Source of the DNA: a gamma proteobacterium SCGC AAA076-P13
GTDB taxonomy: Bacteria; Pseudomonadota; Gammaproteobacteria; Magnimaribacterales; D2472
Direction: 5' to 3'
Assembly: GCA_000384935.1 (NCBI GenBank)
Contig: ARRA01000003.1
Coordinates: 186,001 to 250,000 of the forward strand
Length of the DNA: 64,000 nucleotides
Below are positions 42,176-51,595 of this stretch, one piece after another. Position 1 is the first letter of the stretch, and every line of letters starts with the position of its first letter. The position numbers and the translations under genes were made by a program. Under the pieces are notes generated by a model. It had not been told where the DNA came from and made no database searches. It was given only the letters and a program-made list of their open reading frames with translations.

Positions 42176-43418
42176 CTACTTGGTTGATTACACGATCTAC
42201 AGATTCTAATTGATTGTCTGAGGCTGAATATTTTCGTGCCAAACCTAAATAAAACATTCCTTTGTTAAGATCTCCTGAATTAACAAAGGAAGCGCCAAGA
42301 TATAAACTTGTCATAGCTAAATTTTCTCTATACTTTGATTTCTGTTTTAATGCTTGAGATATCGAGTTTTCAAGGCTGATTATATTTTTGTAGTCATCCA
42401 CAAAATAGAGTGATTCAATTAAAATAATTAAACTGCTGAATAAAATTTCTTCAGGATATTGTTCTTTATTTTTCTTTGATTCCTCTATAAATTCGAATAA
42501 AAGAGATGTGGTTTTGGTATATTGTGCTTTAAAATGATAAGCCCTAGCTAATTCAAATATAAAGATTTCATCATACTTGATGTTCTCTTCTGCCAGAGCT
42601 ATTGCGCCATCAAAATCTTTAGTTCTAATCTTTTTAATTACTGCCCTGTATGCTTGTTTTACATTATTTTCAACTTCAAGATATTCCGGTCTTAAAGAAA
42701 AAGTAAACCTATGTTTGGCGCCTTCTGTGTAAATAGCCTTATTGTTAAATTTTGCCGGGCTATATTGTGACTTTACTAGTGCTGCAATTGCAGCTCTGTT
42801 GAAAAAAGAGCATGGTTCTAATTGAGTGTAGGGATTCGAAAGATTGCCACATCTTCCATCTATAGCTTTTGTGTTAATTACTTTTCCATCTTGTGTTATG
42901 TCAAATTCTACGATAACAAACCCGGTTTCCCCAAACTGAAGCATATTCTTAGGATAAATAGGTTGTACTATTTTAATTTTTTCATACTTTGTATATTTAT
43001 TAAGTAAATCAAAGGCCGTAATATTTTTACCATCGAGTATAAATGCAGCATCTGATAAGGATTTTGATATCTCACATTTAGTTCTGATCTGTGCCAATTC
43101 ATTAAGACCTTCATTTTTAATGCACTTATTAAAGTTAGCCAATTCATCTTGAAAGATGTCTGAAAAGTAGCTTTTGGTATGTTTATTAAGGGGGTTTTGC
43201 ACAGGGTTTTTGTCTCTCTTTTTCCTTAAATATTGGAGTTCGGAATAACCAGAGTCATTTGGACTATTAAATGAAGATGGCCTATTAGGACTATGCCAGG
43301 GCGGCTCATTGTTGCCGGGAGCTGGCTCAGAGATATAAGAGCTTTGCCCAAATAACATATTGGATCCTATGAAGTACAGAAAATATATAGATAGTGTTCT
43401 TTTGTTAATGAGCTTCAT
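42162..43418 (-). CDS. Exported protein with TonB C-terminal domain and TPR-like helices
   Basis: A 418-aa protein with a signal peptide (1 to about 24), a proline/serine-rich stretch (EPAPGNNEPPWHSPNRPSSF), then a TonB_C domain at about 148-243 (VQPIYPKNML, GFVIVEFDITQDGKV, AAIAALVKSQYSPA), and a C-terminal helical part resembling TPR repeats (about 250-418). Real TonB proteins have an N-terminal membrane anchor and end in TonB_C; here the domain is internal and the protein is exported. Such proteins occur in marine gammaproteobacteria, function unknown. Two cysteines in the domain (Cys190, Cys203) may pair. It starts within the last codons of polA and converges with the COQ4-like gene (14-nt overlap). 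Confidence 0.72.
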   Translation of the reverse strand: MKLINKRTLSIYFLYFIGSNMLFGQSSYISEPAPGNNEPPWHSPNRPSSFNSPNDSGYSELQYLRKKRDKNPVQNPLNKHTKSYFSDIFQDELANFNKCIKNEGLNELAQIRTKCEISKSLSDAAFILDGKNITAFDLLNKYTKYEKIKIVQPIYPKNMLQFGETGFVIVEFDITQDGKVINTKAIDGRCGNLSNPYTQLEPCSFFNRAAIAALVKSQYSPAKFNNKAIYTEGAKHRFTFSLRPEYLEVENNVKQAYRAVIKKIRTKDFDGAIALAEENIKYDEIFIFELARAYHFKAQYTKTTSLLFEFIEESKKNKEQYPEEILFSSLIILIESLYFVDDYKNIISLENSISQALKQKSKYRENLAMTSLYLGASFVNSGDLNKGMFYLGLARKYSASDNQLESVDRVINQVANYL

Positions 43419-46122
43419 TCCAGTTATCTCCTATTGCAGCATCCGCTATTAAAGGTATCTCAAGCTTAACAGCGTCTTCCATCATACCCTTCATTGTTAC
43501 TAAAACTTCTTTGGATTCGTTACGCGGGGTTTCAAATATAAGCTCATCATGAACCTGCATAATCATTTTTACTTCTGGCATTTCTTTGTTTAAAAATTTA
43601 TTAATGTCTATCATTGCTTTTTTTATAATATCAGCAGCAGATCCTTGAAGAGGTGCATTAATTGCAGCTCTTTCTGCTGCTTGCCTTCTTAATCCATTTG
43701 CAGCATTTATCTCATTTAAATATAGTCTTCTTCCCATTATTGTCTCAACATACATATCTTCTTTGGCTTTAGCTTTTATATTTTCCATATATTCTTTAAC
43801 GCCAGTGTATCTTTCAAAATATGTATCTAAATATTTCTGAGCTTCAGCTCTTGGAATATCTAATTGTCTTGTTAATCCAAAAGCTGACATTCCATACATT
43901 AATCCAAAGTTAATAGCTTTTGCACTTCTTCTTTGGTCTTGAGTGACTTCATCAAGGCTAACACCAAAAACCTCTGCCGCAGTTGCAGAATGAATATCTA
44001 AATTATTATTAAAAGCATGGGTTAAATTTTTATCTTTAGACAAATGAGCCATTATTCTTAGCTCTATTTGAGAGTAATCTGCCGATATTAATACATTCCC
44101 TTTTTCAGGTACAAATGCTTCTCTAATTCTTCTGCCTTCTGAGGTTTTAATGGGTATATTTTGAAGATTTGGCTCTGTAGAAGAAAGCCTTCCGGTTGAA
44201 GTGACTGCTTGTTGATAGGATGTATGTATTCTTCCAGTGATAGGGTTTTCAATTTTAATAAGGCTATCTGTATAAGTTGATTTTAGTTTTGCTAGAGTCC
44301 TATATTGAAGAATAATTTTTGGTATTTCATATTCCTCTGCAAGCCTTTGAAGAGTTTCTTCATTCGTTGATGGCTGCCCCTTGGGGGTCTTTTTTAGGAT
44401 AGGTAGTTTTAGTTTTTCATATAGCACTACGAGTAACTGTTTTGGTGAATCTAAATTAAATTCTTCTCCTGCAATTTTAAAAGCTTGGCTTGAAAGATCT
44501 TCTATTTTTTTAGATAATTCTTTTGAATGGTTTGCTAGTTTCTTTTTATCAACCTTAGCGCCATTCATCTCAACATTAGAAAGAACATGAACCAGTGGAT
44601 ACTCTATTTCTTTTAACAACTTGATTTGGGTTGGCTTGTCTTTAAGTAACCCATTTAATCTATTAAATAATCTTAAGGTTATATCAGCATCTTCAGCTGC
44701 ATAGTTTGATGCTATATCAACCTCAACTGCTGAAAAGTTAATTTGCTTTGAAGCAGTTCCAGTAATATCTTTATACTTAACTGTTGAGTAATTTAAGTAA
44801 AACTCGGCAAGCTTATCCATCCCATGTCTTGTTGCTGTGCTGTTTAAAACATAAGACATAAGCATTGTATCTGCAAAGAAATCATCTAGATGAATTCCAT
44901 GTCTTGATAATATAGGTATATCAAATTTAAGGTTTTGACCAACAGCCTTGTGCTTATTTTTTTCAATAGCTGCGCCTAAGACTTTAACAACCTCATCTAG
45001 ACCTAATTGACTTGGACAATCTTCATATTTGTGACCAATAGGAATGTAGCATCCAGAACCTTCTTCAACCGCAAGTGATATTCCAACCAAGTTTGCTGAC
45101 ACTGTATCAAGTGAGTCTGTTTCTGTATCAATAGCGAAAACCTTGCAAGTATCCAACTTCTTAGCCCAATTCTCTAAATCATCACCATTAAATAATGTCT
45201 CATAACTACTATTAATTATTTTTTTATCTAACGAGGGTTCCTGCTGAGGTAGATTTTCATTCTTTGTTTCTGTTTTTGTAACAGCCTTTCTGGGTGTTTT
45301 AAATTCTAATTCATTAAATAAATCGTCAAGTCTTTCCTGGTTAGTGTTGAGCTCAAGAAGGCTATCGAAAGTTACATCTAATTCAACATCATATTTAAGG
45401 GATACAAGTTCAACATTTCTATCTAAATCATTTAAAGAGTTTCTTAGATTCTCGCCAACGACCCCCTTTATTCCTTCAGCATTTGATTTAATTGTGCTGA
45501 GGTCTCCAAATTCATTAAGCCATTTTGCAGCAGTTTTTTGGCCCACTTTTGGAACCCCTGGAATATTATCTGAAGTATCTCCTGTTAAAGCTAGCATATC
45601 TCTGATTTGACTTGGCTTTACGCCAAACTTTTCAAATACCTTTGCCTCATCAAAGATTTGATGTGTCATCGTATTCATCATTGTTGAAATTGGATCTTCA
45701 ACTAATTGCATTAAGTCTTTATCTAGCGAAGATATAACTGCTTTGAAGTTATTTTCTTTTGCTTTCTTTACTAGTGTTGCAATAACATCGTCGGCCTCAA
45801 CCCCCTCTATTTCAATTAATGGAAATCCTATAGCTTTAACAATTTCTTTTAATGGCTTTAGTTGTTCTCTTAAGTCATCAGGCATTGGGGGCCTGTTTGC
45901 TTTGTATTCCTTGTATACATCATTTCTAAATGTCTTACCTTTAGCATCAAACACAACAATAATTGGAGATCCCTCACTGTCTTTCTTAAGGGTCATCAGC
46001 ATATTAGTTACGCCTTTAATAGCTCCTGTTGGCTGCCCTGAAGATGATGTGAGCGGCGGCATTGCATGGTAAGCTCGGTATAAGTAAGAAGAGCCATCAA
46101 TAATAAAAATTCTATCTTTCAT
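43405..46122 (-). CDS. polA: DNA polymerase I
   Basis: A 905-aa enzyme with all three activities visible: 5' nuclease (1 to about 290; IDGSSYLYRAYHAMP, DNIPGVPKVG), 3'-5' proofreading exonuclease with an intact DxE (FAIDTETDSL, about 330-520), and polymerase with motif A SADYSQIELRIMAHLS, O-helix RRSAKAINFGLMYGMS and motif C MQVHDELIFE. It repairs gaps and removes primers. E. coli PolA is 928 aa. Divergent from dsbB with an 80-nt gap. Confidence 0.97.
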   Translation of the reverse strand: MKDRIFIIDGSSYLYRAYHAMPPLTSSSGQPTGAIKGVTNMLMTLKKDSEGSPIIVVFDAKGKTFRNDVYKEYKANRPPMPDDLREQLKPLKEIVKAIGFPLIEIEGVEADDVIATLVKKAKENNFKAVISSLDKDLMQLVEDPISTMMNTMTHQIFDEAKVFEKFGVKPSQIRDMLALTGDTSDNIPGVPKVGQKTAAKWLNEFGDLSTIKSNAEGIKGVVGENLRNSLNDLDRNVELVSLKYDVELDVTFDSLLELNTNQERLDDLFNELEFKTPRKAVTKTETKNENLPQQEPSLDKKIINSSYETLFNGDDLENWAKKLDTCKVFAIDTETDSLDTVSANLVGISLAVEEGSGCYIPIGHKYEDCPSQLGLDEVVKVLGAAIEKNKHKAVGQNLKFDIPILSRHGIHLDDFFADTMLMSYVLNSTATRHGMDKLAEFYLNYSTVKYKDITGTASKQINFSAVEVDIASNYAAEDADITLRLFNRLNGLLKDKPTQIKLLKEIEYPLVHVLSNVEMNGAKVDKKKLANHSKELSKKIEDLSSQAFKIAGEEFNLDSPKQLLVVLYEKLKLPILKKTPKGQPSTNEETLQRLAEEYEIPKIILQYRTLAKLKSTYTDSLIKIENPITGRIHTSYQQAVTSTGRLSSTEPNLQNIPIKTSEGRRIREAFVPEKGNVLISADYSQIELRIMAHLSKDKNLTHAFNNNLDIHSATAAEVFGVSLDEVTQDQRRSAKAINFGLMYGMSAFGLTRQLDIPRAEAQKYLDTYFERYTGVKEYMENIKAKAKEDMYVETIMGRRLYLNEINAANGLRRQAAERAAINAPLQGSAADIIKKAMIDINKFLNKEMPEVKMIMQVHDELIFETPRNESKEVLVTMKGMMEDAVKLEIPLIADAAIGDNWNEAH

Positions 46123-46202
46123 ATTAAATTGTGATTACCTAGATGTATTATGCATAAGTTTTTTCTATACTATTTAATAACAAGACTAAGAAAAATTTAT
46201 TT

Positions 46203-46709
46203 ATGCAACTTTTAAAATTTATTAAAACAGTTTATCAAAACTATTTCGAATTAGCCTGTTTTATAAGTTCGTCATTGGTTATTTTGTTAGCCATCTTGAT
46301 GGATCATTATCTTGAATTAGAAGCTTGTCCAATGTGCATAATGTCGAGATATGCTTTTGGGCTAATAGCCTTTTGGTCTTTACTTGGATTCTTGCTGAAA
46401 AAAATTAATATTTTGACAAAGATTTTTACTTTAATTTCAGCAATTGGTGGCGCGGCCATAACAGCTAAACAGGTCTATCTTCAAAACCTTAGTCCAGAGG
46501 AGGTAGCAAATTTAGCTGCAGGATGTGGAATGCCGCTATCGACACAGATTGAGTACTTTGGATTCTTTGGTGGTATTGCGAATGCCTACAAAGGCGGCCC
46601 AACATGTGCTGAAGAAAACTGGAGGTTTATTCTTAACTTTGCAGAATGGGGCTTGGTATTCTTTATACTTTACTCAATATTTAATCTCAAAAAGCTCATT
46701 AACATATAA
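46203..46709 (+). CDS. dsbB: Disulphide bond formation protein DsbB
   Basis: A 168-aa four-helix membrane protein that re-oxidises DsbA and passes electrons to ubiquinone. The first periplasmic pair is Cys42-Pro-Met-Cys45 and the second Cys108 and Cys135, the standard DsbB pattern; the quinone-binding Arg follows the first pair (MSRYAFG). ATG 46203. Its partner dsbA lies 6 kb away on the other strand. Confidence 0.9.
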   Translation: MQLLKFIKTVYQNYFELACFISSSLVILLAILMDHYLELEACPMCIMSRYAFGLIAFWSLLGFLLKKINILTKIFTLISAIGGAAITAKQVYLQNLSPEEVANLAAGCGMPLSTQIEYFGFFGGIANAYKGGPTCAEENWRFILNFAEWGLVFFILYSIFNLKKLINI

Positions 46710-46814
46710 AATATTGGTTATTTGTAATAAAACTACAAAATATATCTTCTTTAAACCCTTTAAATACAGCAAATTTAAAATTAATTGACTAATTAATAGC
46801 CTTGTACTTTAATT

Positions 46815-46865
46815 CACTACAAGTAGTGTAAATATTTAACACTTTTATAAGTGAGGCTATATAAT
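46815..46865 (+). promoter_or_regulatory. Two inverted repeats and -10 box upstream of pckA
   Basis: Palindrome CACTACaaGTAGTG (46815-46828) and dyad CACTTttatAAGTG (46840-46853) lie 12 nt apart, followed by TATAAT at 46860-46865, about 34 nt before the pckA ATG. The dyads occupy the -35/-50 region and look like protein-binding sites. No good -35 hexamer is seen, so an activator is possible. The remaining bases of the 189-nt gap (46710-46898) are AT-rich with nothing else recognised. Confidence 0.4.
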
Positions 46866-46898
46866 TTTACTCCCCTATTAGATATAGTGAATATTAAT

Positions 46899-48440
46899 AT
46901 GAAAAATGCAGATAACGTGAATGAATTAAGACTCTCCACCGAAGAGTTAATATTACAAGCGGTTGAAAATAATGAAGGTGTCATTGCTAGCAATGGTGCC
47001 TTTTCTGCAACAACAGGTGAAAGAACTGGCAGAAGCCCTAATGATAGATTTATAGTCCAAGAATCAACAACATCTGACCTCATTGACTGGGGAGCTATTA
47101 ACCGACCTTTTGATGAAGATAAATTTGAAAAACTTTGGAACAAAGTTGAATCATATATATTTGAGAAAAATAGATATGTATCTGAAGTTCATGTTGGTTC
47201 ACATGATGATCATTATTTACCAGTAAAAGTTACAACTGAAACAGCATGGCATGGCTTGTTTGCCAGACTTATATTTGTTGTTCCTCAAGATTTCAACCCT
47301 TCCAACAAACAAGAGTGGCAGATTTTAAGTGCAGCAAATTATGAATGTGTTCCAGAAGAAGATGGGACTAATTCTGAAGGGTGTGTGATTATTAATTTTG
47401 CTAAAAGAAAAGTTTTGCTTGCTGGAATGAAGTATGCAGGAGAGATGAAGAAATCAATGTTCTCTGCTCAAAACTTTTTGCTTCCAGAAAAAGGCGTGCT
47501 TCCCATGCACTGCTCTGCCAATGTTAACGCTGATGATAAAGTTACTCTGTTCTTTGGGCTTTCAGGTACAGGAAAAACTACTCTTTCAGCGGATCCAACA
47601 TGCTCCTTGATTGGAGATGATGAACATGGCTGGGGAGAAGGTTCTGTCTTCAATTTTGAAGGCGGATGTTATGCAAAAACTATAGATCTATCAGAAGAGA
47701 ATGAGCCTGTAATTTTTAATGCTATTAAACATGGTAGTGTTATTGAGAATGTCTTTTTAGACAATGAAGGAAATCCTGATTATTACAATACTTCTTTATC
47801 TGAGAATGGGCGATGTTGTTATCCTAGATCTCATATAGAAAATGCCATCCCATCTAACTCTGCGGGTGAGGCTGAAACAGTTATATTCCTTACATGTGAT
47901 TTAACTGGACTAATCCCTCCAGTATCTATTCTTTCAAAAGAAGCTGCTGCATACCATTTCTTAAGTGGCTACACAGCGAAAGTTGGGTCAACTGAAATGG
48001 GTTCTAGCTCATCGATTGAATCTACTTTTTCTACTTGTTTTGGTGCTCCATTCTTCCCTAGGCCAGCGGGAGAATATGCAGACTTGCTTATGAAAAGAGT
48101 TGAATCATTTGGATCAAAAGTTTATCTAGTCAATACAGGATGGACTGGTGGTCCTTTTGGAAAAGGCTCAAGATTCTCAATACCAACAACCAGGAGAGTT
48201 GTTAACGCTATTCAAAACGGCGAATTAAATGGTGTTTCTACACAATTTATACCAGGCTTAAATTTAGAAGTTCCTGTTGCAGTTAATGGTGTTGATGCAA
48301 AACTACTTAATCCAATAGAAACTTGGGATGATAGGGAAGAATATAAAAAATATCTTCAGGAGCTTGTTAAAAAATTCCAAGATAACTTTGAAAAATTTAA
48401 AGTAAATTCAGAAATTGTATCTGCAGGTCCTAAGCTTTAA
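46899..48440 (+). CDS. pckA: Phosphoenolpyruvate carboxykinase (ATP)
   Basis: Converts oxaloacetate to PEP with ATP, the entry to gluconeogenesis. The 513-aa protein has [10 protein letters not shown], the metal/substrate site [19 protein letters not shown], the kinase-1a P-loop [26 protein letters not shown] and [17 protein letters not shown] 46899 fits the family N-terminus (E. coli 540 aa, longer at the start); an in-frame TTG at 46851 lies inside the promoter dyad. With the class I aldolase and Pgk it supports sugar synthesis from C4/C2 substrates such as beta-oxidation products. Confidence 0.95.
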   Translation: MKNADNVNELRLSTEELILQAVENNEGVIASNGAFSATTGERTGRSPNDRFIVQESTTSDLIDWGAINRPFDEDKFEKLWNKVESYIFEKNRYVSEVHVGSHDDHYLPVKVTTETAWHGLFARLIFVVPQDFNPSNKQEWQILSAANYECVPEEDGTNSEGCVIINFAKRKVLLAGMKYAGEMKKSMFSAQNFLLPEKGVLPMHCSANVNADDKVTLFFGLSGTGKTTLSADPTCSLIGDDEHGWGEGSVFNFEGGCYAKTIDLSEENEPVIFNAIKHGSVIENVFLDNEGNPDYYNTSLSENGRCCYPRSHIENAIPSNSAGEAETVIFLTCDLTGLIPPVSILSKEAAAYHFLSGYTAKVGSTEMGSSSSIESTFSTCFGAPFFPRPAGEYADLLMKRVESFGSKVYLVNTGWTGGPFGKGSRFSIPTTRRVVNAIQNGELNGVSTQFIPGLNLEVPVAVNGVDAKLLNPIETWDDREEYKKYLQELVKKFQDNFEKFKVNSEIVSAGPKL

Positions 48441-48449
48441 GATACCCAT

Positions 48450-49940
48450 GTGGAACTCTCTAAAAAAATACATGAATTAAAAGATACTGGTTTTTTTGAA
48501 AATCTAATTATTGAAAGAGGTATTGAAAAAGAATCTCTTAGAGTTTCTAGCAATGGTAGTATTTCAGAAAAAAGTCACCCAGCCTCTCTGGGGTCTTCAT
48601 TTACCAACTCATCTATAACAACAGATTTCGCTGAAGCTTTAGTAGAGATAGTCACACCAGTTTTCAATGATATTGATGAGTTATATGATCACCTTTTTGC
48701 TCTTCATGTTTTTATTAACAATAATATTGGTGATGAATTATTATGGCCATTTTCAATTCCTCCAAAAATAGACAACGAATCAAAAATTAACATAGCAACA
48801 TATTCAAATAATAATGAAGGTCAGCTAAAGCACGTTTACCGCAAAGGACTTGCTGCCAGGTATGGAAAAACCATGCAATGTGTATCTGGTATTCATTTCA
48901 ATTTTTCTTTGTCTGAAGACTCAATGAAAGATCTTATAGGCTCGACCTCAAAAGAAGATGTAAATTCGACATACTTAAATTTAATAAGAAATTTTAAGAG
49001 AATTTTTTGGTTTGTTTTATCTGAATTCGGAGAGTCTGCTGTTATTGATAAAACATTTGTTGCAGGTAGAAAAAATGATCTTGATGAATTAAACGATACA
49101 GATCTATATAAAGAAAATGCAACATCTTTAAGGATGAGCGAAATTGGCTATAAAAGCCCTGCTCAAGAAAGCATGAACATTCACTATAACGATTTAGATA
49201 GCTTTCTAGAAGAGCTTAGAAATGGAATAGTTAAGCCTTATCCAGAGTTTAGTGCATTAGGCTTAAAAGATGCTGATGGTTCATATAAACAGATATCAGA
49301 TGGAATTTTGCAGATTGAAAATGAATTATATGACTGTATAAGACCCAAAAGGGCTGCTCAGGGAAATGAGAGGCCTTATGATGTGCTGAAAAATCATGGT
49401 ATAAAATATGTTGAGGTAAGAGGTATAGACTTATCTCCATATGAAATAACTGGTATATCAAAAAATCAAATACGTATTCTTGATCTAGTATTGCTTTATT
49501 GTTTAATAGAAGAGAGTCCTAAGATAAATGATTTAGAGCTCGAGTCTATAAACAGAAATGATCAGGCCGTTATAAAAAATGGGAGAGACCTCGATACAAA
49601 AATTCTATACAAAAAAAATGAGGCTTCCTTGCGTGATGCAAGAAACAATATTATGCAGGACCTTCAGATGATTGCCGAGCAAATGAAAGACAAAGAGTAT
49701 GAGATTGCTTTAAAAGATCTAAAAATAAAAACAAATACATTTGATAGGTCTAAGTCTTTCCATGAGACAGGCATAGAGATTGCAAAAGACAATCATTCAA
49801 AAATGCTCAATATGCCAGAGATAGATACAACAACATTTCAACAACAGGCTAAGGATTCTTTGAAAAAATTTGATACTATTCATAATAATACAATCGATGA
49901 AATCAATAATTTTTTAGCTTCTTACAATAGCAATTTATAA
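48450..49940 (+). CDS. gshA: Glutamate-cysteine ligase
   Basis: First enzyme of glutathione synthesis. The 496-aa protein is the proteobacterial (class 1A) type: GIEKESLRVSSNGSIS, TTDFAEALVEIVTPVF, the ATP site, SGIHFNFSL and GVKYVEVRGIDLSP-like KYVEVRGIDLSPYE. GTG 48450 gives the expected N-terminus; it follows pckA by 9 nt. Glutathione would serve the peroxidase and other redox proteins. gshB is not in the window. Confidence 0.95.
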   Translation: MELSKKIHELKDTGFFENLIIERGIEKESLRVSSNGSISEKSHPASLGSSFTNSSITTDFAEALVEIVTPVFNDIDELYDHLFALHVFINNNIGDELLWPFSIPPKIDNESKINIATYSNNNEGQLKHVYRKGLAARYGKTMQCVSGIHFNFSLSEDSMKDLIGSTSKEDVNSTYLNLIRNFKRIFWFVLSEFGESAVIDKTFVAGRKNDLDELNDTDLYKENATSLRMSEIGYKSPAQESMNIHYNDLDSFLEELRNGIVKPYPEFSALGLKDADGSYKQISDGILQIENELYDCIRPKRAAQGNERPYDVLKNHGIKYVEVRGIDLSPYEITGISKNQIRILDLVLLYCLIEESPKINDLELESINRNDQAVIKNGRDLDTKILYKKNEASLRDARNNIMQDLQMIAEQMKDKEYEIALKDLKIKTNTFDRSKSFHETGIEIAKDNHSKMLNMPEIDTTTFQQQAKDSLKKFDTIHNNTIDEINNFLASYNSNL

Positions 49941-49952
49941 AAAGGGGAAAAT

Positions 49953-50957
49953 ATGAAAGCTTTGCAATGTGTAGAATTGGGTGGTCCAGATAAACTTCAA
50001 ATCAATGAGGTTTCAGATCCTGAAATAACAGCAGAACATGTCATCATAGATGTGAAGTCTGCTAGTGTTAATTTCCCAGATGTCTTAATGATTCAAGGCC
50101 TTTATCAGTTCCAACCACCTCTTCCTTTTACACCAGGCGGTGAGTCAGCTGGAGTTGTCTCTGAGGTTGGAGAAGGTGTGACTGACTATAAAGTTGGTGA
50201 TAAAGTTTTTGCGGCAACAGGTTTTGGCGGAATATCTGAAAAAATATTGGCACATCAGTCTATGCTAAGGCCAATCCCGAAAGAAATGGATTATGAAATT
50301 GCTGCAGCGCTGTCTGTTACCTATGGAACATCGATTTATGCTTTAAAACAAAGAGCTAATATTCAACCAGGAGAAACTCTACTCGTTCTTGGAGCATCTG
50401 GCGGAGTTGGCCTTGCAACAGTTCAATTAGGTAAAGCAATGGGCGCAAAAGTTATAGCAGCAGCTTCTACACAAGAGAAAGTAGACGTATGTATTGCCAA
50501 TGGTGCCGATGAAGGCTTTGTATACCCCTCAGGTAACCTTGATAGAGATCAACAGAAAGAACTTTCTAATAAAGTTAAAGAGCTCACAGGTGGAATGGGC
50601 CCTAATGTTATCTATGACCCTGTTGGAGGGAGTTATGCTGAACCTTGTCTAAGATCTATTGCCTGGGAAGGAAGGTATCTTGTAATTGGTTTTGCTGCAG
50701 GCGCTGACCAAATACCAAAAATGCCTCTGAACTTAACCTTGTTAAAAGGATGTCAAATTATAGGTGTGTTTTGGGGTGCTTGGGCTGGGATGTTTCCTGC
50801 AGAAAATCAGAAAAATTTTGAAGAGCTATTTTCTATGTATGCTGATGGCAAGATTAATCCAGAGGCCTCTGATAAATTTACTCTAGATACAGCAGCAGAT
50901 GCTATTGCTCATCTTGCCAATAGAAAAGCAAAAGGGAAAGTAGTAATTAATTTCTAG
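49953..50957 (+). CDS. NADPH:quinone oxidoreductase family protein (MDR, zinc-free)
   Basis: A 334-aa medium-chain reductase with no structural-zinc cysteine cluster. N-terminal MKALQCVELGGPDKL, the substrate cleft PFTPGGESAGVVSEVG and the Rossmann motif LVLGASGGVGLATVQLGKAMGAKVIA identify the quinone oxidoreductase/zeta-crystallin branch. The physiological substrate (quinone, enoyl ketone or acyl-CoA) cannot be told from sequence. AAGGGG precedes ATG 49953 by 7 nt; gshA ends 12 nt before. Its TAG shares CTAG with the stop of the opposite-strand sco. Confidence 0.88.
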   Translation: MKALQCVELGGPDKLQINEVSDPEITAEHVIIDVKSASVNFPDVLMIQGLYQFQPPLPFTPGGESAGVVSEVGEGVTDYKVGDKVFAATGFGGISEKILAHQSMLRPIPKEMDYEIAAALSVTYGTSIYALKQRANIQPGETLLVLGASGGVGLATVQLGKAMGAKVIAAASTQEKVDVCIANGADEGFVYPSGNLDRDQQKELSNKVKELTGGMGPNVIYDPVGGSYAEPCLRSIAWEGRYLVIGFAAGADQIPKMPLNLTLLKGCQIIGVFWGAWAGMFPAENQKNFEELFSMYADGKINPEASDKFTLDTAADAIAHLANRKAKGKVVINF

Positions 50958-51595
50958 TCTTGTGTTACAGATTGGTATGTTAGGGATAGTCTAGAAGTGC
51001 TGAAAGGTGGCCTAAAAAGTCCCACATATTCTCCTTTCGGGTTTAGCAAAATAATACTATTCACATGATTGTCTAAATGAGTATGATCCATATCGTTATT
51101 CATACTAGGCATAACATTATTAACAGATAGTTGAGTTGCCAGACTCAGGAGCATTGGCCTCTCATTACTAACGCCAATGAAATCGTCATCGAAACCTTTT
51201 GCATATTTATCGATATCTTCGGGGGTATCTCTCTCTGGGTCTATGGTAACTAAAACCCACTGCTTATTTTCTAGATTATAATTTTTATCTCTGAGTACTT
51301 TGACCAACTTTGACAGCTCGTACATTGTGGTTGGGCATTCATCAGGACATCTTGAAAAACCAAAATACATTACAGTCCACTTACCCATAAGATCTTCTTT
51401 AGAAAAAGATTCGTTGTTAGATGAAAAGAATTCAAAATCTGAAATTTGTTTTGGCTTTTCAAATAAAAATAATCCATTAACGAGCAACTCATTAGTGCTT
51501 AGAGTTCGAGGAGTTGTAAGCTTGTTTATAAACAATCCCATAACGGTTATAACAAAAATAGCTATTAATAGAAGGTTTTTATTTACTGATTTCAT
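50954..51595 (-). CDS. SCO1/SenC/PrrC copper chaperone for CuA assembly
   Basis: A 213-aa protein with an N-terminal membrane anchor (9-24) and a thioredoxin fold carrying the copper-binding Cys83-Pro-Asp-Glu-Cys87 (FSRCPDECPTT) and a distal His in the DHTHLDNHV region. SCO delivers copper to the CuA centre of subunit II, encoded by ctaC at 58008. It is the last gene of the surf1-ctaA-cyoE run, and its ATG overlaps the cyoE stop by 4 nt (ATGA). Confidence 0.92.
   Translation of the reverse strand: MKSVNKNLLLIAIFVITVMGLFINKLTTPRTLSTNELLVNGLFLFEKPKQISDFEFFSSNNESFSKEDLMGKWTVMYFGFSRCPDECPTTMYELSKLVKVLRDKNYNLENKQWVLVTIDPERDTPEDIDKYAKGFDDDFIGVSNERPMLLSLATQLSVNNVMPSMNNDMDHTHLDNHVNSIILLNPKGEYVGLFRPPFSTSRLSLTYQSVTQD

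Noticed and set aside
46710-46898. Small gene in the dsbB-pckA gap
   Set aside because: Frames there are out-of-frame extensions of dsbB or lack a start and ribosome-binding site; only promoter-like dyads were supported.
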